A DNA stretch of 64,000 bases, taken from Bin87 sp034423115 (GTDB lineage Bacteria; Chloroflexota; Dehalococcoidia; Lucifugimonadales; UBA3495). Positions 16,106-24,376 of the stretch are shown piece by piece. The notes beneath the pieces were generated by a model. That model was not told where the DNA came from. It made no database searches and was given only the letters and a program-made list of their open reading frames with translations. Position numbers and translations under genes: made by a program. The DNA is taken from positions 18,181-82,180 of the forward strand of contig DAOUJD010000032.1 in the NCBI GenBank assembly GCA_034423115.1, written 5' to 3'. The number at the start of each line of letters is the position of its first letter. The first letter of the stretch is position 1.

Positions 16106-17290
16106 ATGCAACAGATTGAAAGCATAGAAATCAAAAACTACCGTCTCTTTAATCGTGCTGTGCTAAACGAACTGCCGGGTATGGTAGTTGTCGTCGGCGC
16201 CAACGGTTCGGGCAAGACGACATTATTCGACGTATTCACTTTTCTCAAAGAGGCGCTAACCCAGAACGTGGCCGCGGCGGTCGTGCGACGCGGAGGCTTC
16301 CGCGAGTTAGTTAGTCGAGAAGCTAAGGGGCCTATAGAGCTCACCATCAAATTCCGTGAGAGCGGCCGCCGACTGGTCACTTACCAATTGGCAATCGTAG
16401 CCGAAGGTGGGCGAGCGGTTGTGGACCGTGAAGTGTTGAGCTACCGCAGGGGTCAGCGCGGTAGACCTTGGCGATTCCTGGACTTCAGCAGAGGCACTGG
16501 AACAGCCATCACCAACGAATCCGCTTACGGCCAAGAAGGGGTTGATGAAGTACGGGCCCAATACGCCTTGGATGATCCCAGTATCCTTGCCATTAAAGGG
16601 CTTGGGCAGTTTCGAGAGTTCCGGGTTGTGGCCGAGCTGCGCAGCTTAATCGAAAACTGGTATATCTCGAATTTCCATATCGCGGATGCAAGACCAAGTG
16701 TGGACGCAGGTTATGCGGAGCATCTGTCTGAGAGTGGCGACAACGTCGCACAAGTAGCTCAGTACCTGTATGAGAACCACCGCGAGCACTTCGAGGAAAT
16801 ACTCCGGTCCATGCGTTGGCAGGTTCCCGGTATCCAGAATGTCGAAGCCAAGCAAACCGAGGATGGGCGGTTGGTCCTGCGATTTCAAGACGGAAGTTTT
16901 AAGGATCCTTTCATCGCTCGATACGTTTCCGACGGCACCATTAAGATGTTCGCATATTTGGTGTTGCTCCACGACCCCAAACCACATTCCTTGCTCGCAA
17001 TTGAAGAACCCGAAAACCAGCTCTATCCAGAGTTACTGCAGCCGCTCGCCGAAGAGTTCCGCGAGTATGCCAGACGGGGTGGTCAAGTTTTCGTATCAAC
17101 CCATTCGCCAGACTTTTTGAATGGTGCAAATCTGGACGAGATTTTTTGGCTGGTTAAACGGGATGGTTTCAGTACCATCCAGCGAGCATCCCATAGCGCG
17201 ATATTGCGCAGTTTGGCACAAACTCAGATGCCGGGCGTACTGTGGAAACGCAACCTATTTGAAGGTGCAGGACTTTCATGGGTCGCGTGA
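16106..17290 (+). CDS. AAA-family (AAA_21/OLD-like) ATPase
   Basis: 394 residues from ATG 16106, preceded by GAGG; a GTG 27 bp upstream is another start. Walker A GANGSGKTT is at 31-39, following IEIKNYRLF. Walker B is LLAIEEPENQLYP near residue 298 and the H-loop is VSTHSPDFLNG. The large middle insertion is typical of SMC/OLD-like AAA_21 ATPases that partner with TOPRIM or RloB-type effectors. It overlaps the DUF4276 gene by 13 bp. The pair has AT-richer codon use than its neighbours, suggesting transfer. The arrangement is that of anti-phage modules such as AbiL or PARIS; specific identity is inferred. Confidence 0.9.
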   Translation: MQQIESIEIKNYRLFNRAVLNELPGMVVVVGANGSGKTTLFDVFTFLKEALTQNVAAAVVRRGGFRELVSREAKGPIELTIKFRESGRRLVTYQLAIVAEGGRAVVDREVLSYRRGQRGRPWRFLDFSRGTGTAITNESAYGQEGVDEVRAQYALDDPSILAIKGLGQFREFRVVAELRSLIENWYISNFHIADARPSVDAGYAEHLSESGDNVAQVAQYLYENHREHFEEILRSMRWQVPGIQNVEAKQTEDGRLVLRFQDGSFKDPFIARYVSDGTIKMFAYLVLLHDPKPHSLLAIEEPENQLYPELLQPLAEEFREYARRGGQVFVSTHSPDFLNGANLDEIFWLVKRDGFSTIQRASHSAILRSLAQTQMPGVLWKRNLFEGAGLSWVA

Positions 17291-17829
17291 TATTTTTAGT
17301 CGAAGAACTATCGATGCAGACGTTGCTGCAAGGTCTGTTACCACGTCTATTCCCCGGAGTAAATTTCCTATGTATTCCCCATGAAGGCAAAGACGACCTG
17401 GAAGGGAGCATACGCGAAACGCGACGTGACTGGAGGGTGCCAGGAGATCGGTTTGTCATTGTTCGCGACAATGACAACGCAGATTGTGTGACAGTGAAGA
17501 GCCGTCTGCGTAAGTTTTGCCATGAAGGCCGGCGAGATGATTCCGTAGTCCGCATAGTGTGTCAAGAACTGGAATCTTGGTATTTAGGTGATCCGGATGC
17601 GCTAGCCACCGCTTTTAGTAACGAAAGATTGCGGCGAATCAAAAATCAATCTCGCTTTAGGGATCCCGATGTCCGACCCAAACCTTCTGAAGACCTCAAA
17701 AAGCTCGTGCCGGAATTTCGGAGAAACGCGGGAGCGCGACGCATGGCACAGCATATGACGCGGGATGGTAATGGTTCACACAGTTTTAAGGTTTTCGTTA
17801 ATGGCATCGAGCGGATACTAAACTCGTAG
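17278..17829 (+). CDS. DUF4276-family (TOPRIM-like) protein, partner of the AAA ATPase
   Basis: 183 residues. The N-terminus VIFLVEELSMQTLLQGLLPRL and the later VIVRDNDNADC give a Glu followed by a DxD, the acidic layout of TOPRIM folds. QELESWYLGDP is the conserved DUF4276 segment. Its ATG lies inside the end of the ATPase gene (13-bp overlap), so stoichiometric co-translation is likely. By analogy with AbiL/PARIS-like systems it would be the effector nuclease or sensor controlled by the ATPase. Activity has not been shown from sequence alone. Confidence 0.85.
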   Translation: MGRVIFLVEELSMQTLLQGLLPRLFPGVNFLCIPHEGKDDLEGSIRETRRDWRVPGDRFVIVRDNDNADCVTVKSRLRKFCHEGRRDDSVVRIVCQELESWYLGDPDALATAFSNERLRRIKNQSRFRDPDVRPKPSEDLKKLVPEFRRNAGARRMAQHMTRDGNGSHSFKVFVNGIERILNS

Positions 17830-17946
17830 CAGCATCTCCGGCACCGCGCTTGCATGCTGCATTTGGCAACCTAATCAGCGGCCCCAAACAGTCACAATAT
17901 CGGGCTCAACAAACAAACGGTTTACCACCACTCAGAGGCAATCAAA

Positions 17947-19014
17947 TTGACCACCACTTTCACCGACACTACCACCACGACGTGGGACGACGCCCACGCT
18001 GCTATTGAACGGGGTTATGAACTCGGATGGGGCGACGGCCTGCCCATCGTCCCACCCACCATTGGGCGCGTCGCCGAGTTCATTGGCTACGCTGGCCGGA
18101 CGCCTGACGACGTGCTGGGCGAACTCCCCGAACGCCGCCGTGTCATCACGGTTGAAAAGGCCGCCGCAAACGCGGTGATGGCCGGGTGCCTTCCTGAGTA
18201 CTTCCCCGTGGTCCTGGCTGCCACCGAAGCCATGCTGGACCCCGTATTCAACCTCGTCGGCCCCTCCTCCAGCATGGGCGGCTCGGCAGTCCTGTGCATC
18301 GTCAACGGACCCATCCGCGACCAGATCGGCCTGAACAGCCGCAACAACCTGTTTGGGCCCGGCAACCGCGCAAACGGGACTATCGGCCGCTCCATCCGTC
18401 TCATCCTGATGAACGCCTGCGCCGCCATTCCCGGACTGTTCGACCGCAGCGTCATCGGTCATCCCGGCAAGTACACCTACTGTATCGCCGAGGCGGAGGG
18501 CGAAACCCACTGGACGCCCCTACACGTGGACCGCGGTTTCAATGCTAGCGACAGCACAGTAACGGTGTTCGCCGGCGAGAGCCCGCGCCAGATTCGGGCC
18601 GTGGGTCGGCCCGAAGCCATCCTCTACACCATGGCTGACGTGGCGTCGACGTTGGGAACCTCCATGTCCACCTCGGGCTCGGTGGGCGATGTCTCGGTTG
18701 GAATTCGGCAGGGTCAGATTGTGGTAACATTCGCCGGCAACAGCAGCCTGTGGCGCGAATGGACCAAGGATGGGATACGCGAGTATCTTCATTCCAACAT
18801 CCATCGCTCGGTAGCCGACCTCAAGAGGGCGCTGGTATTGCCCGGCGACGTGGAGGCTGGCGACGAGGCCGCCATGGTTTCGCTGATTCCGGAACCGGAG
18901 GACATTCTGGTAGTATTCGCCGGCGGCGAGGAGTCCAACATGGCGTCGGTGATCCCCAGTTGGGGCCCCAAGGTCGGCTCCACCGCCGTTACGAAGTCGA
19001 TCCAGATCCCATAG
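17947..19014 (+). CDS. Conserved protein upstream of the UGSC selenoprotein
   Basis: 355 residues starting at TTG with AGAGG upstream. No characterised domain was recognised. Conserved-looking features are GWGDGLPIVPPT (about 27-38), many small-residue turns including GPSSSMGGSAVLC, and PGNRANGTIGRSIRLILMNACAAIPG. There is no signal peptide or membrane segment. It ends 55 bp before the UGSC-type selenoprotein gene on the same strand. It is probably that protein's operon partner, possibly the main subunit of a two-component enzyme in which the small selenoprotein supplies the redox centre. That role is inference. Confidence 0.8.
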   Translation: MTTTFTDTTTTTWDDAHAAIERGYELGWGDGLPIVPPTIGRVAEFIGYAGRTPDDVLGELPERRRVITVEKAAANAVMAGCLPEYFPVVLAATEAMLDPVFNLVGPSSSMGGSAVLCIVNGPIRDQIGLNSRNNLFGPGNRANGTIGRSIRLILMNACAAIPGLFDRSVIGHPGKYTYCIAEAEGETHWTPLHVDRGFNASDSTVTVFAGESPRQIRAVGRPEAILYTMADVASTLGTSMSTSGSVGDVSVGIRQGQIVVTFAGNSSLWREWTKDGIREYLHSNIHRSVADLKRALVLPGDVEAGDEAAMVSLIPEPEDILVVFAGGEESNMASVIPSWGPKVGSTAVTKSIQIP

Positions 19015-19069
19015 GGCGCATTATCATCCGCCCATAGAAACCGAAATATTAACCTGTGGAGGTGCAAAC

Positions 19070-19606
19070 GTGGCAACCCAACAATACACGTTGGTCAACC
19101 CGGTCACGGAGCCGATCATAGCTCCATTCGATGGCGCTCCCCGCCTGCCGTCGCTCGCGGGAACCCGAGTGGGCCTGATCGACGACAGCAAGCGCAACGC
19201 CGACGTCCTGCTGGAAGAACTGGCAGAAGTCTTGCGCAACCGCTACGAGATCCGCGAGGTCCGCTGGCTCCGCAAACCCAGCGCGTCGCGTCCCGCCGAC
19301 CCCACTGAGTTGCAGGAGTTGGTGTCCAACGTTGACTCGGTGGTGGTTGCCATCGGCGATTGAGGGAGCTGCAGCGCGTGCAGTGTGCACGACGGAATCC
19401 ACGTTGAGAAGGCCGGCCTCCCCTCCGCCACCATTTGCACCGACCGGTTCATCCCCACGGCCCAGGGTATGGCCAAGATGTGGGGCGCGGAAGATTATCC
19501 GACCATCTTCACCCAACATCCCATCGAGAACCTAGACCGGCCCGCGCTGCGAGAGCGCGCCGAGGGCCTGGCTACCGAGGTCGCAGCCATCCTCACCGGC
19601 GGCTGA
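19070..19606 (+). CDS. UGSC-family selenoprotein (UGA at 19361-19363 read as Sec)
   Basis: The frame opens at GTG 19070 (GTGGAGGTG upstream) and runs 178 codons to TGA at 19604-19606, with one internal TGA at codon 98. Reading it as selenocysteine gives AIGDUGSCSACSVHDGI, the defining U-G-S-C motif of the UGSC (seleno)protein family. Before it lies a RVGLIDDSK strand; after it come GLPSATICTDRF and a helical C-terminus, all in one frame. A hairpin suitable as a bacterial SECIS lies 19 nt after the UGA. Without recoding the product would stop at 97 residues, before its own motif. Probably a redox protein; its reaction is unknown. Confidence 0.92.
19377..19391 (+). promoter_or_regulatory. Candidate bacterial SECIS hairpin of the UGSC gene
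   Basis: CGTGCA, loop GTG, TGCACG: a 6-bp perfect stem with a 3-nt loop beginning with G. The loop starts 19 nt after the UGA, inside the usual 16-37 nt window for bacterial SECIS elements. It lies within the coding sequence. Confidence 0.6.
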
Positions 19607-19630
19607 TCCAACTTATACCAAGGCGCACTG

Positions 19631-19657
19631 TAGGGGCGGGTTTGAAACCTGCCCCTA
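19631..19657. repeat. Intergenic palindrome (GGGGCGGGTTT family)
   Basis: TAGGGGCGGGTTT, one G, then AAACCTGCCCCTA, paired except for one G-T. It lies 24 bp after the UGSC stop and is followed by TATTT, so it could act as a terminator. It is a member of the palindrome family seen at four other places. Confidence 0.8.
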
Positions 19658-19689
19658 TATTTGGTTAACACACCGGAGCAGGGAACCCC

Positions 19690-20085
19690 ATGACCGAACC
19701 AAAAGCGACGCCCGTTGCTGACTCACCCACCGGCCTCTCGGCGTTGCAACGCGCCAGGACCATAGCCGGCATCTCCGCGTTGTTTGCGTTGGCGGTCGGC
19801 GTGTTGGTCTTGGTTGTGATGTTGGTATCGTTGTACCCGTCGCTGAGGGCCACGGTGCAGAACCTCGAACGGATCAGCGACGCGATGGCGGTTTCAGCCG
19901 AGAGCCTCGGCGGTGCGTCCGAGGAGGCCGTTCTCAACCTGGTGGAAACCTCCGCCAACCTCAGCGCAGCCTCGGCCAACCTGACTGAAGCTACGGCGAA
20001 CCTTGAGCGCAACTCCGTGGACGACCGGATGGCCGAGAGCATCATCCGGCTGTTGGAACAGCGGCCGCAGCTCAACAATCGTTAG
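19690..20085 (+). CDS. Small membrane-anchored coiled-coil protein
   Basis: 131 residues. One strong transmembrane helix (about 27-52, ISALFALAVGVLVLVVMLVSL) is followed by a long helix with repeated Asn, Leu, Ser and Ala. That part includes the partial repeats NLVETSANL, SAASANL, TEATANL, reminiscent of DUF948 or the cytoplasmic helices of chemoreceptors. Topology suggests an inner-membrane anchor with an extended coiled coil. It follows CAGGGAACCCC and converges with the minus-strand Trm112-like gene, 4 bp of overlap at the 3' ends. Function unknown. Confidence 0.75.
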   Translation: MTEPKATPVADSPTGLSALQRARTIAGISALFALAVGVLVLVVMLVSLYPSLRATVQNLERISDAMAVSAESLGGASEEAVLNLVETSANLSAASANLTEATANLERNSVDDRMAESIIRLLEQRPQLNNR

Positions 20086-20327
20086 CGACCGGCCGCAATC
20101 TCCGCGTCCCGCAGGTCCGGCGGCAGCAGGTTGGGTATACCGCCGGTGATGGGATATCGCTCGTCGCACGGTGCGCAGGTCAGCGTTCCCGTGAGCACCT
20201 CCCCCGCATCAACCGCTCCTTCCGGGGCGATTTCACCCGCTTCCAGGGTCAACTCGCCCTTGCAAACCGGACAGGCGATGATGTCAAGCAAATCGGTTCT
20301 CAACTGACAACTCCCTATTGTGTTCAT
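20082..20327 (-). CDS. Trm112/YcaR-like small zinc-ribbon protein
   Basis: 81 residues from ATG 20325-20327. LLDIIACPVCKGEL, then LTCAPCDERYPITGGIPNLLPPD, is the Trm112/COG2835 pattern, with CxxC pairs binding one zinc. Family members activate methyltransferases or assist other enzymes. The start overlaps the stop of the CopD-like gene as ATGA, placing it last in a three-gene operon (TlpA-like, CopD-like, Trm112-like). Confidence 0.88.
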   Translation of the reverse strand: MNTIGSCQLRTDLLDIIACPVCKGELTLEAGEIAPEGAVDAGEVLTGTLTCAPCDERYPITGGIPNLLPPDLRDAEIAAGR

Positions 20328-20782
20328 CCAACCAGTCCGCGCTCGAACAGCCAGGTGAGCACGTCGGCCAACCCGATCACGATAGCGCCCACGATGGTCA
20401 ACGCCGTCGGCCCCAACACTGCGCTGGATACTCCTCCGGCCCGTTGCTCCCTGCGTCTTGGCAACAGCCACGCTATTACGAAAGCGTACACTGCCAAGAC
20501 AATCTTGGCGACCAGCACGGCGGTGTATGCGAGGCCAGCGGCGTCGGACGTTAGCCGGTCCACCGTGAGGATCACGCCGCTGATGATCAGCACCGCGATG
20601 GCCGTGGCAACGATGGGTCGGAATTCGACCGCCAATGCGCGGCCCACCAGCCCCTCGGAATCAGCGTTGCGCAACGCCGGCCTACCCGCCAGCAGCAGGA
20701 ACAGGCTGCCACCGATCCAGACCACCGCCGCCAGCGCGTGGGCCCAGCGGATGATCAGCAGGATGATGTCCAGGACGTCCAT
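20324..20782 (-). CDS. CopD-like four-helix membrane protein
   Basis: 152 residues, four hydrophobic helices. The first contains IIRWAHALAAVVWIGGSLFLLL, the conserved His and WxGG of CopD/DUF4149-like proteins thought to bind copper or haem. The start overlaps the stop of the TlpA-like gene as TGATG, so expression is coupled to a secreted thiol oxidoreductase. Together they suggest metal or redox handling at the cell surface; whether copper is the ligand is inference. Confidence 0.82.
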   Translation of the reverse strand: MDVLDIILLIIRWAHALAAVVWIGGSLFLLLAGRPALRNADSEGLVGRALAVEFRPIVATAIAVLIISGVILTVDRLTSDAAGLAYTAVLVAKIVLAVYAFVIAWLLPRRREQRAGGVSSAVLGPTALTIVGAIVIGLADVLTWLFERGLVG

Positions 20783-21318
20783 CAGCCCAGCAGGTCGTCG
20801 ATGATGTCGGATAACCGATCCACGTCCATCCGGCTGATTTCCATAAGATGCACCCGACCGCCCTGATCGATGAAATAGGTGGTCGGAAAGTATTCAACTG
20901 CGTATGCTTGCGCCACTCCCGCTCGTACGTCGGTTGCGAAAGTGAAGGTCAACCCAAGCTCATCGACGAACTCCACCGCCGATTCTTCGGTGTCGAATCC
21001 CTGGGGCACAAACAGGCCGATGAACCTTACTTTGCGTCCCTGATATTCCTCCCAGACCTGCTGGAAGGCAGGCATCTCATCGCGGCAGGGCGGGCATGAG
21101 GGGTACCAGAAGTTGATGACCACCACGTTGCCACGCTGCTCAGAGAGGCGGAATTCCTCACCGTCGAACGTGGTTAACGCGAAGTCCGCCGCGGGCTCGC
21201 CCGGGTAGCAGGCAACCGCTGCTATCCCTACCGCTATGCCCATAACCAACAGGATAGTCCAGCGTGCGAACACGGTTGGACTGCATGACACGCTGACGGC
21301 GTGCGACACTGGGAGCAT
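20782..21318 (-). CDS. TlpA-family thioredoxin-like lipoprotein
   Basis: 178 residues. An N-terminal hydrophobic segment ends in IAAVAC, a plausible lipobox with Cys37. The thioredoxin fold follows: ADFALTTFDGEEFRLSEQRG, then NFWYPSCPPCRDEMP with the CxxC redox pair, and the cis-Pro region VEYFPTTYFI. It is a membrane-anchored thiol-disulfide reductase of the TlpA/ResA type, acting outside the cytoplasmic membrane. First gene of an operon with the CopD-like and Trm112-like proteins. Confidence 0.92.
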   Translation of the reverse strand: MLPVSHAVSVSCSPTVFARWTILLVMGIAVGIAAVACYPGEPAADFALTTFDGEEFRLSEQRGNVVVINFWYPSCPPCRDEMPAFQQVWEEYQGRKVRFIGLFVPQGFDTEESAVEFVDELGLTFTFATDVRAGVAQAYAVEYFPTTYFIDQGGRVHLMEISRMDVDRLSDIIDDLLG

Positions 21319-21373
21319 GGCTATATTTTACCGCAGGGGCGCTCAGGCATGTCTCCGGACGGCGTAACGTGGT

Positions 21374-22552
21374 CTATCCGCGGTTCTGCCCTGCGGACTC
21401 CCCGAACTGCCGGCCGAACAGGCCCGTCAACAGCGCGCTGATGATGGTCACCGCGAGGCACATATACCCGATGCCCTCATACCCGACGCTCGCCAACAAC
21501 GCTCCCGCTATCGCAGCGCCCAGCATTCCGCCAGCCTGGTTGCTGAAACCCATTAGCCCCACGCCGGTGGCCTTGGACTCCCCTGAATACTCGGTGCTGG
21601 CGGAGATCAAGATCGGGAACGCCACGCTCAAGAAGCCTGTTCCTGCCGTCGCCACCGCCACCGTCGCCCACAGTCCCATATCCACGGAAAAGGCGGTCAG
21701 ACAGAACGCTCCTCCCACCACATTGGCGACGGCGATGATCAGTCCACGTTGCTTCAGGTTCGCGGCGTATGATGCGATGTAGTTGCCCGTCATCTGTCCG
21801 ATTGCGGCTATCGCCAGCGGCAGCGCCACGAAGCCCACGCTCAGATCGAACGTGTTGATCAGGTACGCGGCGAAGAAGCTGAGCGTTCCCCAGAAGGCGA
21901 TGCGCTGCGTCAGGTTCACCGCCACCGCCACCCGGAAGAACCGCAACGACACCAGCGACTTGTATCGGGACAAATATGCGAAATTGCGCACCCGTTCGCC
22001 CCGGTCTCTCGGCAGCCACAGCCAGTTCGCCACCAACGCGGCGACCAGCACCCCGCCGTAAACGATGAACGCAAACTGCCAGCTTCCAACATCCGCCAGC
22101 ACCGCGACCAACGGTACGCTGATGGCCGACGCCAGCCCCTGGATCGCCAGCAGGGAACTCACCGCCCTGGCACGCCTGGCCGGGGAAATGACGTCCGCCA
22201 CCGATCCCACGATGTTCGGAGGTATTACGCCGCCTCCCAGGCCGGCCAGAACCCGCAGCACGAACAGCGTCTCCAGGTTTGGCGCAATCGCGCAGCCCAG
22301 CATTGAGATCGAGAGTACCGCCAGGCTCACCAGGGCCACCGGACGGCGGCCGAACGAGTCGGACAGCGGACCGGCTGATACTCCCGTTACCGCCCACGCC
22401 GCGAAGGTCGCGGTCGCCAACTGGCCGGCGACAGCCACCGATATTTGCAGGTCGGTGGCGATTTCCACCAGGAGCGGCGGAACGATCAGGATCGCGCTTA
22501 TGGTCGCGAAAACGGTGAGCGCAAGCACGGCCATGAACCATGCTTTGTTCAC
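21374..22552 (-). CDS. MFS transporter
   Basis: 392 residues with about twelve hydrophobic helices. The loop between helices 2 and 3 has GPLSDSFGRRPVAL, the classic major facilitator motif; LLAIQGLASAISVPL and GFSNQAGGMLGA are typical of drug-efflux-like members. Length and motif fit a drug:H+ antiporter-type carrier. No regulator is adjacent. Substrate unknown. Confidence 0.92.
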   Translation of the reverse strand: MNKAWFMAVLALTVFATISAILIVPPLLVEIATDLQISVAVAGQLATATFAAWAVTGVSAGPLSDSFGRRPVALVSLAVLSISMLGCAIAPNLETLFVLRVLAGLGGGVIPPNIVGSVADVISPARRARAVSSLLAIQGLASAISVPLVAVLADVGSWQFAFIVYGGVLVAALVANWLWLPRDRGERVRNFAYLSRYKSLVSLRFFRVAVAVNLTQRIAFWGTLSFFAAYLINTFDLSVGFVALPLAIAAIGQMTGNYIASYAANLKQRGLIIAVANVVGGAFCLTAFSVDMGLWATVAVATAGTGFLSVAFPILISASTEYSGESKATGVGLMGFSNQAGGMLGAAIAGALLASVGYEGIGYMCLAVTIISALLTGLFGRQFGESAGQNRG

Positions 22553-22810
22553 CTCTCTGCGCTGTGCCTGCGCGGTCTGCGTGCTGATGGTATTGGTTTC
22601 CTGGTCCGGTTGAAACCGACACTAAGGACATCCGGTTTGTCCTGCTCGAGGCAACGCCGGATAATAATGTCGGCACATTAGTATAGCGGTAGTTCCGGCG
22701 GCTGCCCAATGCGGCGGGCGACCTCACGCGTACCCACTTACAATTGCGTGGTGAAAGGACGGAAAGGTCGATTTCCCGCTCATTTCCTCTCATTTCCGTT
22801 CGTTTGAGTA

Positions 22811-22832
22811 GGGCATTGGGCGGGTGATGGGG
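22811..22832 (+). other. Potential G-quadruplex
   Basis: GGG CATT GGG C GGG TGAT GGGG: four runs of at least three G with loops of 4, 1 and 4 nt, satisfying the standard G3+N1-7 pattern. Confidence 0.6.
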
Positions 22833-23048
22833 TTGAATTGGGGGCCGAGGGATGGGTTTTGGCGGCGGTTTTAGTGGTTTTGGCGGGCAGGTGAGCGGGT
22901 TTGGGGGAGCGGCGCTTGGAGTTGCGAGACGGTAATGGTTACATCAATGGGGAGTTTTTTCATGGATGCACAGGATGGAACCGCCAAAGGGAGACCAAAG
23001 GCCTGCGGCAGGATTGGGGATGTAGGATGGGATGGAGACGATTGGATT

Positions 23049-23092
23049 ACTGATGCGTGCATTGATAACTACTGATGCGTGCATTGATAACT
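23049..23092. repeat. Exact 22-bp tandem duplication
   Basis: Two back-to-back copies (23049-23070 and 23071-23092) beginning ACTGATGCGTGC. The core TAACTACTGAT also appears inverted at about 23210-23222 (ATCAGTAGTTA), so the duplicated unit looks like the left border of an element whose right border is the inverted copy. Confidence 0.85.
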
Positions 23093-23110
23093 AAACCTCG
23101 GTACACCACC

Positions 23111-23186
23111 GTCATTCCCACGAAAGCGGGAATCCAGGACGTCTTTGTAGCAGCAAACTCTGGATTCCGGCTTTCGCCGGAATGAC
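23111..23186. repeat. Pair of inverted GTCATTCC repeats (REP/MITE-like element)
   Basis: Arms at 23111-23137 and 23160-23186 are imperfect inverted copies (24 of 27 positions), and each arm is itself a hairpin (ATTCCC...GGGAAT and ATTCCGG...CCGGAAT). Such GTCATTCCCGCGAAAGCGG units are dispersed palindromic repeats in many bacterial genomes. The outer inverted TAACTACTGAT borders suggest a small non-autonomous mobile element of about 170 bp. Confidence 0.75.
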
Positions 23187-23289
23187 TGAGTAGTTTAGCG
23201 AATCGCTCACGTATCAGTAGTTAAATGGTAAGGGTGGGCAGGCGGTGGGGGCTAGGGGGAAGTGTCGCCGGGGTGGGGGTGTCTGAAAT

Positions 23290-23322
23290 GGGGGTTTTTG
23301 GGGATTTGGGTGATGATGGGGG
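23290..23322 (+). other. Potential G-quadruplex
   Basis: GGGGG TTTTT GGGG ATTT GGG TGATGAT GGGGG: loops of 5, 4 and 7 nt. A second G-run cluster at 23232-23259 has loops of 1, 8 and 3 nt and is slightly outside the strict rule. Confidence 0.6.
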
Positions 23323-23611
23323 ACGATGGTAGGTCTTTTTGCCACAAAAGGCAGGTGATTCACAAAAAGTTGGGCGTTTTGGCTCTGAAAGGAATGACGG
23401 TGCTACATGAATTGGGGCGGCGTGGGCGCTGGCAGTGACAGGTTGCGCAAAGCGGGTACGCGTGAGGGTGGGCGACAGTCCTCACTCGGCTCCATGACGG
23501 GCGCGCGCGTGCTTGACTGCCGAAAGCGCGCGGCTACAATCGTGCCCACCGAATAGTCAGTTCACCGCGCCAACATCTCCGGGATGTTGCGCCGATTGCG
23601 AGGTATGAATC

Positions 23612-24364
23612 ATGCGTCTGGAAAACAAGGTCGCCCTGATCAGCGGCGGATCCCGAGGGCAGGGCGCCGCCGAGGCCCGCCTGTTCGCGGGCAAGGGCTG
23701 CAAGGTCGTCATCGCCGACGTGCTGGAGGACGAGGGACGCCAGCTTGAGGCCGAAATCAACGAGACCGGCGGCGAATGCGTCTTCGTCCGCTTGGATGTG
23801 ACTAGCGAGGACGACTGGAACGCCGCCGTTAACACCGCAGTGGAGCGGTTCGGCAAGCTGGACATCCTGGTGAACAACGCGGGCATCTACCGGCAGGTGG
23901 GCATCGAGGACACCACAGAGGAGCTGTGGGACAACATCTTCGACATCAACGCCAAGGGCGTGTTCCTCGGTACCAAGGCGGCCATCCCTGAAATGCGCAA
24001 GGCCGGCGGGGGCTCCATCATCAACATCTCCAGCGTCGCCGGACTCATCGGCAGTTGGCGCGCCCCGGCCTATGGCGCTACGAAAGGCGCGGTGCGGCTG
24101 TTCACCAAGTCCACCGCCATCCAGTACGCCGCCGAGGGCATCCGGTGCAACTCGGTCCATCCCGGCATCATTGAGACGCCCATGACCACGCCAACGTTGC
24201 TGCGCGACGACGCGGCTCGACAAGCGTCCCTGGACCGCACGCCCATCGGACGGGTCGGACAGGCCGAGGACGTGGCCTGGGGAGTTTTGTTCCTTGCCTC
24301 CGACGAATCGTCTTTCATGACGGGCAGCGAGTTGGTGATTGACGGCGGCCTGTTCGCGCAGTAG
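23612..24364 (+). CDS. SDR-family NAD(P)-dependent oxidoreductase
   Basis: 250 residues. Cofactor motif SGGSRGQG near residues 11-18, NNAGIY, catalytic Ser in INISSVAG, and YGATK with Tyr-Lys. It closes with SSFMTGSELVIDGGLFAQ. Very similar to the SDR at 25764 (many shared segments such as RLENKVALISGG and GKLDILVNNAGIY), so the two are recent paralogues, separated by two TIMP-like genes that are also paralogous to each other. No clear Shine-Dalgarno; the ATG matches the paralogue start. Substrate unknown. Confidence 0.93.
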   Translation: MRLENKVALISGGSRGQGAAEARLFAGKGCKVVIADVLEDEGRQLEAEINETGGECVFVRLDVTSEDDWNAAVNTAVERFGKLDILVNNAGIYRQVGIEDTTEELWDNIFDINAKGVFLGTKAAIPEMRKAGGGSIINISSVAGLIGSWRAPAYGATKGAVRLFTKSTAIQYAAEGIRCNSVHPGIIETPMTTPTLLRDDAARQASLDRTPIGRVGQAEDVAWGVLFLASDESSFMTGSELVIDGGLFAQ

Positions 24365-24376
24365 CCACGCCAGCGG

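Larger units (their letters stand above)
22553..23611. other. 1.06-kb gene-poor region with G-runs and repeats
   Basis: No frame here has protein-like sequence or a ribosome binding site. On the plus strand it holds G-rich tracts (22811-22832, 23232-23279, 23290-23322), an exact 22-bp tandem duplication (23049-23092) and a palindromic repeat pair (23111-23186). The 5' part is the upstream region of the MFS gene, the 3' part that of an SDR gene. It is very different in composition from the surrounding coding DNA. Confidence 0.7.

Noticed and set aside
23049..23092. CRISPR-like repeat
   Set aside because: Only two copies directly adjacent with no spacers between them; it is a tandem duplication.
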